Program-made: the position numbers and the translations under genes
NCBI GenBank assembly: GCA_947632425.1
Contig: CANRPG010000011.1
Span: forward strand, 1-20,855
Length of the DNA: 20,855 bases
Direction: 5' to 3'
DNA from: an uncultured Clostridia bacterium
GTDB lineage: Bacteria > Bacillota > Clostridia > Oscillospirales > Ruminococcaceae
Part shown: piece by piece, positions 8,542 to 14,340 of the stretch
How positions within the stretch are numbered: position 1 is the stretch's first letter
Layout of the letters: the number at the start of each line of letters is the position of its first letter
Notes under the pieces: generated by a model
The model's database searches: none
What the model saw: only the letters and a program-made list of their open reading frames with translations
Told to the model about the DNA's origin: nothing

Positions 8542-8562
8542 TTGACACCGATAAGCGCACGA

Positions 8563-8748
8563 TCAGTCGTTATTCTTAGCTATGACCTCTACGCCCTTAT
8601 AATATCCGCAAGCCTTGCATACCTTATGCGGAGCGGTAAGCTCGCCGCAGTTTGAACATCTGCAAAGAGCCGGCTGAGGGAGCTTCCAAACAGCGCTGCG
8701 TCTTTTATCACGTCTGGCTTTAGAAACCTTTCTCTTTGGTACTGCCAT
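8563..8748 (-). CDS. rpmF: 50S ribosomal protein L32
   Basis: 61 residues, the normal length for L32. It begins with the typical basic segment MAVPKRKVSKARRDKRR. The C-terminal zinc ribbon has two CxxC pairs (Cys31/Cys34 and Cys44/Cys47), so this is the zinc-binding (C+) form. The start has GGAGGTG upstream. It follows yceD with a 27-base gap, the classic yceD-rpmF arrangement, and ends before a strong terminator. Confidence 0.98.
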   Translation of the reverse strand: MAVPKRKVSKARRDKRRSAVWKLPQPALCRCSNCGELTAPHKVCKACGYYKGVEVIAKNND

Positions 8749-8775
8749 TTTGGCACCTCCTCTTCAGGATTGATC

Positions 8776-9222
8776 TCAGTTGTCACGCACACAGGAGCAT
8801 TCACCTTTATTCAGGTCTGCTCCGCATTTTGCGCAAAGCCCCTTGCAGTCCTCCTTACACAGTATTTTTGTAGGAAATTCAAGAAGCATTTCACAAACTG
8901 CAAGTTCGTCAAGATCCAGTTCAAAGTCATTGCAGACGACATAATCGTCGCACTTTGTGTCGGTAACGAGTATATGTTCAAAATCAAAACCATACTCCCT
9001 GACAAACTCGCAAAGACATCTGTCACACACATGGTCAATGGCTGCATCACAGTGATAGGTAAGTTTTACAACGCCTGCCCTGTTTACTATGCTGCCTTTG
9101 ACCTTTACATCGGAATGAAAAACTATACCCGTTCTCTGAAAGAGTTTTTCCTTGTCAATTTCATATTCAAATTCCTTGCTCTCGCCCGGTATACTGAATA
9201 TACTTTTAAGCTGAAAGGTCAT
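8776..9222 (-). CDS. yceD: DUF177 (YceD) family protein
   Basis: 148 residues. This DUF177/YceD protein is encoded directly before rpmF in many bacteria and is linked to 23S rRNA or large-subunit biogenesis; its exact molecular role is not settled. The C-terminus is Cys-rich, with Cys122, 126, 130, 133, 142 and 144 in the family pattern CKEDCKGLCAKCG...LN...ECSC. CDRC lies at 66-69. These suggest metal binding. The start ATG has AGGAGG upstream. A consensus promoter lies about 55 bases upstream, so yceD-rpmF is its own transcription unit. Confidence 0.93.
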   Translation of the reverse strand: MTFQLKSIFSIPGESKEFEYEIDKEKLFQRTGIVFHSDVKVKGSIVNRAGVVKLTYHCDAAIDHVCDRCLCEFVREYGFDFEHILVTDTKCDDYVVCNDFELDLDELAVCEMLLEFPTKILCKEDCKGLCAKCGADLNKGECSCVRDN

Positions 9223-9277
9223 AACTCCTCCTGTATCGGTCGTTTTCTATCCGTGAAAACAGAACATCACAAAGAAC

Positions 9278-9306
9278 ATTATAGCGTGAATTTTCCGTAA
9301 AGTCAA
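9278..9306 (-). promoter_or_regulatory. Sigma-A-type promoter of yceD-rpmF
   Basis: On the minus strand, -35 TTGACT (9306-9301), a 17-base spacer and a perfect -10 TATAAT (9283-9278). It points at yceD, with a predicted leader of about 50 bases. It is one of the closest matches to the housekeeping consensus in the window, as expected for a ribosomal protein operon. Confidence 0.85.
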
Positions 9307-9321
9307 GAGATTTTTAAAAAT

Positions 9322-9723
9322 TTACATAAAAGCTCTTACTTTTTCGGGAAGATTCTCTGCATCTTCGGAAACGGTGAACGTGATCTTAACGTCCTTGGCA
9401 ACTATTGCAAGCTTATCGAGCATAGCGCCGAGGGCTTCGTAATCTCTGCCGCCCATTTTAAGTATACCGTCAACAAAAACGTGCTGAATATCGTAGTTTC
9501 CTGCGAGCATACCCGTAACAAAGCCGTAAAATGCATCGAAGCTGCTGATGCCATATTCTTCGGCGTCTACGAGCCTTACCTTATGAGGAATATCATAGGT
9601 AAGCTTCATTCCTCTTTCTATACATACTACCGAGCCGGTAGCCACTTCAAGCGCCTCATGTATGCGCTCAACAAGTATCTTGGTCTTGCCTGTTCCCTTT
9701 TTTCCGGTTATCAGATTTATCAT
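9322..9723 (-). CDS. Small P-loop NTPase-like protein of unknown function
   Basis: 133 residues. The N-terminus has a Walker A motif GKKGTGKT (7-14) on a beta-strand MINLIT, and a Walker B-like strand HVFVDG (Asp85) follows, so a nucleotide-binding fold is likely. I recall similar short proteins in Clostridia, sometimes loosely named 'twitching motility PilT', but nothing here supports a pilus role. No transmembrane segment is seen. The ATG at 9723 is chosen over the GTG at 9732 because GGAG sits 8 bases before it. It lies 68 bases downstream of pgi, with a small hairpin between them. No function is assigned. Confidence 0.85.
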   Translation of the reverse strand: MINLITGKKGTGKTKILVERIHEALEVATGSVVCIERGMKLTYDIPHKVRLVDAEEYGISSFDAFYGFVTGMLAGNYDIQHVFVDGILKMGGRDYEALGAMLDKLAIVAKDVKITFTVSEDAENLPEKVRAFM

Positions 9724-9766
9724 AGATAGCACTCCGTTCTGCCCAGTGGGCGATGTTTAATCTTCA

Positions 9767-9782
9767 AAAGCGCGCACGCTTT
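9767..9782 (-). terminator. Short hairpin after pgi, possible weak terminator
   Basis: AAAGCG and CGCTTT form a perfect 6-bp stem with a 4-base loop, 10 bases after the pgi stop. The T tract after it is short (CTTTTG), so termination would be partial at best. Confidence 0.35.
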
Positions 9783-9791
9783 AAAGTTCCG

Positions 9792-11123
9792 TTATTTTAT
9801 TTTTGCTTCAAGCTCAGCCTTGGCATCTTCATATCCAGGCTTGCCCAGCAGTGCGAACATATTCTTCTTATAGCTCTCAACGCCCGGCTGATCAAAAGGA
9901 TTTACACCCAGCATATAGCCTGAGATCGCGCAGGCTTTCTCAAAGAAGTATATCAGCTCGCCGAGGTTCTCTTCATCGGGCTTGTCCATTTCAATAACTA
10001 TATTAGGCACGCCGCCCTCGGTATGAGCAAGCACTGTGCCCTCGAAAGCCTTGCGGTTTACAACGCTCATATTCTGGTTGGTAAGGAAGTTGAGCTTATC
10101 GAGATTCTGCTCGTCGTTTTCGAGGAACATATCATACTTCGGCTGCTTGATATCAACAACGGTCTCAAACATTATTCTTGAACCGCTTTGTATAAACTGA
10201 CCGAGCGAATGAAGGTCGGTAGAAAACGTTGCAGAAGTCGGGAAAACGCCCTTGTTATCCTTGCCTTCGCTCTCACCGAACAGCTGTTTCCACCATTCGG
10301 TCATCATGGTAAACGATGGGTCATATGTAACGAGCATTTCAACGCTCTTGCCCTTGCGGTACAAAATATTTCTATAAGCAGCGTAATCATAGCAATCGTT
10401 ATTGTCAACGCTTGCATACTTTTCTCTTGCAGCTGCCGCGCCTGCCATAAGCTTGTCTATATCAGCGCCAGAAACTGCTATCGGCAAAAGACCAACGCCG
10501 GTAAGCACCGAGAATCTTCCGCCTATATCGTCAGCGATAACGAAAGTTTCATAGCCTTCGGTATCTGAAAGCTCTTTGAGCGTTCCCCTTGCCTTATCGG
10601 TAGTTGCAAATATTCTTGACTTAGCGCCATCTTTGCCATACTTATCTTCCAGAAGCTTTTTAAAGATACGGAAAGCAAGCGCAGGCTCGGTGGTAGTGCC
10701 CGACTTAGAAATGATATTAACGCAGATATCCTTGCCTTCGCAGATAGAAAGCACCTCTGTAAGATAGGTAGGGCTTATATTGTTGCCGACAAAGAAAATA
10801 TCGGGGGTATCTTTTTTAAGGCTGTTATAAAACGGCGAACGCAGAAGCTCTATTGCTGCCCTTGCGCCGAGGTACGAGCCGCCTATACCTATAACAATAA
10901 GTATATCGCAGCTTTGCTGTATTCTCTTGGCGGCTGCCTTTATGCGCTCAAACTCTTCCTTGTCATAATTTACGGGAAGATCTACCCAGCCGAGAAAGTC
11001 GCTGCCGAGACCCGTGCCGTTCATTAAAGTATCATGTGCTGCACAGACCTGCGGACGCATAGCCTCCAGCTCATGCTTTTCAACAAATCCACCCAGATAC
11101 TTGGGATTTAATCTGATAGACAA
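9792..11123 (-). CDS. pgi: Glucose-6-phosphate isomerase
   Basis: 443 residues, close to the usual length of the shorter Gram-positive Pgi type. It interconverts glucose 6-phosphate and fructose 6-phosphate in glycolysis and gluconeogenesis. Visible landmarks are GIGGSYLGARAA (about 79-90), the sugar-phosphate-binding SKSGTTTEP (about 139-147), the segment LFGESEGKDNKG, and the C-terminal QPGVESYKK with the conserved lysine. No ATG is available at the N-terminus. The best start is the TTG at 11123, because AAAGGA lies 8 bases before it. An in-frame TTG at 11141 would place that site inside the gene. A consensus promoter lies about 65 bases upstream. Confidence 0.95.
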   Translation of the reverse strand: MSIRLNPKYLGGFVEKHELEAMRPQVCAAHDTLMNGTGLGSDFLGWVDLPVNYDKEEFERIKAAAKRIQQSCDILIVIGIGGSYLGARAAIELLRSPFYNSLKKDTPDIFFVGNNISPTYLTEVLSICEGKDICVNIISKSGTTTEPALAFRIFKKLLEDKYGKDGAKSRIFATTDKARGTLKELSDTEGYETFVIADDIGGRFSVLTGVGLLPIAVSGADIDKLMAGAAAAREKYASVDNNDCYDYAAYRNILYRKGKSVEMLVTYDPSFTMMTEWWKQLFGESEGKDNKGVFPTSATFSTDLHSLGQFIQSGSRIMFETVVDIKQPKYDMFLENDEQNLDKLNFLTNQNMSVVNRKAFEGTVLAHTEGGVPNIVIEMDKPDEENLGELIYFFEKACAISGYMLGVNPFDQPGVESYKKNMFALLGKPGYEDAKAELEAKIK

Positions 11124-11189
11124 ATCAGTCAGTCCTTTCAAAATAAATACATAATAAAATTACTGATGAAGAAATATCTCATCTATTTT

Positions 11190-11218
11190 ATTGTACAATA
11201 TATCCGTATTTTTTTCAA
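11190..11218 (-). promoter_or_regulatory. Sigma-A-type promoter of pgi
   Basis: On the minus strand, -35 TTGAAA (11218-11213), a 17-base spacer and -10 TACAAT (11195-11190). It faces pgi, with a leader of about 60 bases. A perfect 12-bp palindrome GTTTTGCAAAAC lies just upstream of the -35 (11222-11233). Confidence 0.75.
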
Positions 11219-11268
11219 GCGGTTTTGCAAAACGCACAATATTTTGTATATATCGTCTAATTTTCAGA

Positions 11269-12468
11269 CTACATTTTTAGTAATTCTAACAACATTCTTT
11301 TGAATGATTCGCCGAAAGACAGTCTGGCAACGTCCTCCGAAAGGCAAATATCGGCAGAATATATCTCCTCGCCGCTGAGAGTAAAGCTCACCGAGCCTAT
11401 AACTGTACCCTCTTTTACGGGCGCGGTAACGTTATCTACACGTTCATATGTTACCTCAACATCATCGGCACAGCCTTTGGGTATAAGCACCACGCCTTCA
11501 TTATTACAACGCACCGAAGCAAACGGCTTTTCTCCGAACGCAACATTCACGTCGTCTAAAATGCCCTCCGACATCTCGGGGCTATATATCTCATAAGCAG
11601 CAAAGGCTTTGTTCATTGCATCTTTTGCCCATGAAAACCTGCTGTCCTCGTCGGGAGAACCCATAATAACGGCGACAACTGTCATATCTCCCCGTTGTGC
11701 TGCGGCGGCGAGGCAGTTTTTGCTGCCATCGCTGTAGCACGCCTTGAAGCCTATTATTCCTTTATATGTGCGCACCAGCCTGTTGAGATTTACAAGCTGT
11801 GCCTTTCCACTGCGAACATCGTCCATCCAAGTTGTGGTATACTTGAAAACATCTTCGTGCTTAGAAAGCTCGGCGCAAAGAAGCGCGGTATCATAAGCTG
11901 TAGTTTTGGTATCGTCAGAAATACCCGTACAATCGGCGTAAAATGTATTTTCCATGCCAAGTGCAGCGGCTTTTTCATTCATAAGCGAGGTAAAGTCCTG
12001 CTCTGTCTTTGCAACAGCTTCTGCAAGGGCAACACAGGCATCATTGGCGTTGCCGACGGTTATAGACTTTACAAGCTCCTCGACAGAAATCTTTTCACCA
12101 ACGTCAAGCCATACTTGAGAACCCTGCATAGAGTTGGCATACTGCGATACCGTTATCTGCGTATCTAACGAAATATCGCTGTTTTCGAGAGTTTCTTCAA
12201 CTATCAGAAGAGTCATCAGCTTGGCAAGATGCCCTGCCTGCATGACCTCGTTTTCATTCTCTGAAGAAAGCAATGTACCCGTTTCAGATTCAAACACGAC
12301 TTTTGACTGTACAATTTCTGTCTGCGCCTGCTGAGCCGGGAAAAACTGCTCATAAAACTTTTGGATAAAACCATTAAAGCCGTCAAACGGCATTATCGGT
12401 AAATTCCATGAAAAAACCGCCGCGGCGACAAAATTTACAATATTCTTAAATAAACAACTAAACAGCAT
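11269..12468 (-). CDS. DacF-like S11-family protein lacking catalytic motifs (pseudoenzyme)
   Basis: 399 residues with a hydrophobic N-terminal segment (about residues 2-24) acting as signal or anchor. The fold matches D-alanyl-D-alanine carboxypeptidases (family S11): a catalytic-type domain, then a PBP5-C-like beta domain and a short amphipathic C-terminal helix. The three active-site motifs are all changed. SxxK reads HLAK (His80-Lys83, bases 12220-12231). SxN reads NAN (140-142, bases 12043-12051). KTG reads KAC (242-244, bases 11737-11745). The surrounding residues still align (LAKLMT, NDACVALAE, GFKACYSDG), so the alignment is secure and the protein should not form an acyl-enzyme. The ATG at 12468 is chosen over GTG 12477 because GGAGG sits 8 bases upstream. 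It follows the HPr-like gene by 67 bases. A cell-wall binding or regulatory role is possible. Confidence 0.9.
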   Translation of the reverse strand: MLFSCLFKNIVNFVAAAVFSWNLPIMPFDGFNGFIQKFYEQFFPAQQAQTEIVQSKVVFESETGTLLSSENENEVMQAGHLAKLMTLLIVEETLENSDISLDTQITVSQYANSMQGSQVWLDVGEKISVEELVKSITVGNANDACVALAEAVAKTEQDFTSLMNEKAAALGMENTFYADCTGISDDTKTTAYDTALLCAELSKHEDVFKYTTTWMDDVRSGKAQLVNLNRLVRTYKGIIGFKACYSDGSKNCLAAAAQRGDMTVVAVIMGSPDEDSRFSWAKDAMNKAFAAYEIYSPEMSEGILDDVNVAFGEKPFASVRCNNEGVVLIPKGCADDVEVTYERVDNVTAPVKEGTVIGSVSFTLSGEEIYSADICLSEDVARLSFGESFKRMLLELLKM

Positions 12469-12535
12469 TGTCCGCACCTCCGTTTTAACTATATGCCGAA
12501 AGGTGCGCGAAATGTGAAGAAGTCTGTCAGCTGAG

Positions 12536-12766
12536 TCAGCAGACTATAAATTTTCCTATAAGTCCAAAAAACTCGCTGGCGTCCTGAGTGTGGGCGCAAA
12601 GCTCTATAGGGGCGCTTCTGTCAAAACTGAACAGCCCCATTACAGACTTTGCATCTATTGACGAATCGCCTGAAACAAGCTCTACATTATAATCCTGCTT
12701 TGAAACGGCGCTGAGAAAATCTCTGATGTCCTGCGTTGTATTGAGCCGAATAGTAGTTTTTATCAT
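12536..12766 (-). CDS. HPr-like protein lacking the phospho-acceptor histidine
   Basis: 76 residues, slightly shorter than HPr/Crh (about 85-88). The central segment IDAKSVMGLFSF (38-48) is the family hallmark around regulatory Ser46 (Ser41 here). The N-terminal region that should read like GxHARPA instead reads NTTQDIRDFL, with no histidine. The protein therefore cannot take phosphate from Enzyme I in the PTS. It is Crh-like in that respect, but also lacks the ARPA residues that Crh keeps. A role in carbon regulation through Ser phosphorylation is possible but unproven. The ATG at 12766 is chosen over 12784 because GGAGC lies 7-8 bases upstream. It sits behind its own promoter and before the S11-like gene. 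Confidence 0.85.
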   Translation of the reverse strand: MIKTTIRLNTTQDIRDFLSAVSKQDYNVELVSGDSSIDAKSVMGLFSFDRSAPIELCAHTQDASEFFGLIGKFIVC

Positions 12767-12820
12767 AACCAAAGCTCCATTCATATATAAATTTGCAAGA
12801 ACCGAAATGCTCCGATAATA

Positions 12821-12850
12821 AATATATCAAAAAATAAAGCAAATTGTCAA
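12821..12850 (-). promoter_or_regulatory. Sigma-A-type promoter of the HPr-like gene
   Basis: On the minus strand, a perfect -35 TTGACA (12850-12845), an 18-base spacer and -10 TATATT (12826-12821). The leader to the start codon is about 47 bases. Its -35 lies 7 bases from the -35 of the divergent mtaB promoter. Confidence 0.75.
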
Positions 12851-12857
12851 TAGATAA

Positions 12858-12886
12858 TTGCAATTGCGAAAAAAATATAGTATAAT
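12858..12886 (+). promoter_or_regulatory. Sigma-A-type promoter of mtaB
   Basis: -35 TTGCAA (12858-12863), a 17-base spacer and a perfect -10 TATAAT (12881-12886), giving a leader of about 70 bases before the TTG start. The -35 lies in a perfect palindrome AATTGCAATT (12856-12865). Confidence 0.75.
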
Positions 12887-12964
12887 AGTCATTAAGAACG
12901 AGATACGCGAAAAACATTTGTGCAAAATCACTTTGTTATTAACATTTACAGGGAATGATAAATT

Positions 12965-14299
12965 TTGGCAAACTATTCAAATTACAGCGTGTGTTATTTT
13001 TCGCTTGGGTGCAAGGTGAACACCTGCGATACAGAAAACATAAAACAGCGCCTGACTGCGGCAGGTTTTGGCGTTACAGACAGTATTTCAAAGGCAGATA
13101 TTTGCATTGTGAACTCCTGCACGGTAACGGGCAAAGCTGACAAGAAATGCCGACAGCTTCTTCACAGAATAAAGCGGACAAATCCTGTGTGCATTACTGT
13201 GCTTACGGGGTGTTTTCCGCAGGCAGATGAGTGTGAAGCTAAAATACTTTACAGCAGTGGTCTGTGCGATATTGTGACAGGCAACGGCAGCACGGCTTTT
13301 ACGGCAGATGCTGTTATTCGCTTTATAGACAGCGGAGAGCGCACTTTTGAAGTTGCAGAGCACTGTAAAGGCGAAAGCTTTGACAACTTTACAAACTCCG
13401 AGTTTACAGACAAAACAAGGGGTTACTTAAAGATACAGGACGGCTGCGACAGATACTGCACATACTGCGTTATACCATATGCAAGGGGGCATCTGCGCTC
13501 AAAGCCGCTGGAAGATGTTAAAAGCGATGCCCTTCTTTTGGCGCAGTGTGGGCATCCGGAGATAGTTCTGACAGGCATTAACCTATGCAGATACGGCGCT
13601 GACCTTGACGGAGATATACGCCTGATAGATGCGATTGAGGCTGTATGCTCTGTTGAAGGCATTGAAAGGGTGCGGCTGAGCTCTATTGAGCCTGAGCTTA
13701 TCAGCGACAGTGATATAGAGCGCATGGCAATGCTTAAAAAACTGTGTCCGCACTTTCATCTTTCACTGCAAAGCGGCTGTGACCGCACTCTGAAAGCCAT
13801 GAACAGGCACTACACCACGGCGCAGTATGCCGAACTTGTCGGCAAGCTTAGAAACGCTTTCCCGGACTGCGCGATAACTACAGATGTTATGGTAGGTTTT
13901 GCAGGCGAAACAGAAGATGATCACAGGCAGTCGCTGGAGTTTGTAAGGTCGATAGGCTTTGCAAAAATACATGTTTTTCCATATTCTATAAGAAAAGGTA
14001 CGGCTGCTGAGAGAATGTCAGGTCACATTTCCGAGGAAATAAAACAGAGGCGCGCTGCCGAAATGGCTGGGGTCGGCAAAATTTCAAGAGAAAAATTTTT
14101 GTCGCAAATGGTCGGAAAAAGAGTAAAAGTTCTGTTTGAAAAAGAAAATTGCACAACTTTTCACCACGGATACAGTGAAAATTACACACAAATTAAGATT
14201 ATCAGAAAAAATTCGCAAAAAAGTTTGCGTAGAATGATTTTTTATGTTATTATATTAAGTGTGGAAGATGATCACTGTTTGGGTGAGATAATTGAGTAA
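12965..14299 (+). CDS. mtaB: tRNA t6A37 methylthiotransferase MtaB
   Basis: About 444 residues. MtaB is a radical-SAM enzyme that converts t6A37 to ms2t6A37 in ANN-decoding tRNAs. The N-terminal UPF0004 domain carries the auxiliary Fe-S cysteines: LGCKVN (Cys16), NSCTVT (Cys52) and TGCFPQ (Cys83). The radical-SAM motif is CDRYCTYC (161-168), followed by VIPYARG. LTGINLCRYG, SSIEPELI, HLSLQSGCD and DVMVGFAGETEDD follow, all typical of MTTases. The TTG at 12965 is preferred because AGGGA lies 10 bases before it; the next in-frame candidate, a GTG at residue 9, has no ribosome binding site. The C-terminal TRAM-like part is normal to about HHGYSENYTQIKI, then becomes an atypical tail of about 35 residues over AT-rich DNA that holds the purL promoter. 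Confidence 0.93.
   Translation: MANYSNYSVCYFSLGCKVNTCDTENIKQRLTAAGFGVTDSISKADICIVNSCTVTGKADKKCRQLLHRIKRTNPVCITVLTGCFPQADECEAKILYSSGLCDIVTGNGSTAFTADAVIRFIDSGERTFEVAEHCKGESFDNFTNSEFTDKTRGYLKIQDGCDRYCTYCVIPYARGHLRSKPLEDVKSDALLLAQCGHPEIVLTGINLCRYGADLDGDIRLIDAIEAVCSVEGIERVRLSSIEPELISDSDIERMAMLKKLCPHFHLSLQSGCDRTLKAMNRHYTTAQYAELVGKLRNAFPDCAITTDVMVGFAGETEDDHRQSLEFVRSIGFAKIHVFPYSIRKGTAAERMSGHISEEIKQRRAAEMAGVGKISREKFLSQMVGKRVKVLFEKENCTTFHHGYSENYTQIKIIRKNSQKSLRRMIFYVIILSVEDDHCLGEIIE
14225..14253 (+). promoter_or_regulatory. Sigma-A-type promoter of purL, inside the end of mtaB
   Basis: -35 TTGCGT (14225-14230), a 17-base spacer and -10 TATTAT (14248-14253), with a leader of about 80 bases to the purL ATG. 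An inverted repeat CGCAAA-N4-TTTGCG (14214-14229) covers the -35. No purine riboswitch structure was recognised in the short leader. Confidence 0.6.
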
Positions 14300-14340
14300 G
14301 ATTTAGTAAAAAATCTCTAAAATGTTAAGGAGTTGTAAAT

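Noticed and set aside
12521..12545. Hairpin AGTCTG...CAGACT as a terminator after the HPr-like gene
   Set aside because: The stem has only 6 paired bases, spans the stop codon and has no T tract; the downstream gene is probably co-transcribed.
14254..14340. Purine riboswitch upstream of purL
   Set aside because: The leader is about 80 bases, AT-rich and without the conserved three-way junction core that I would expect.
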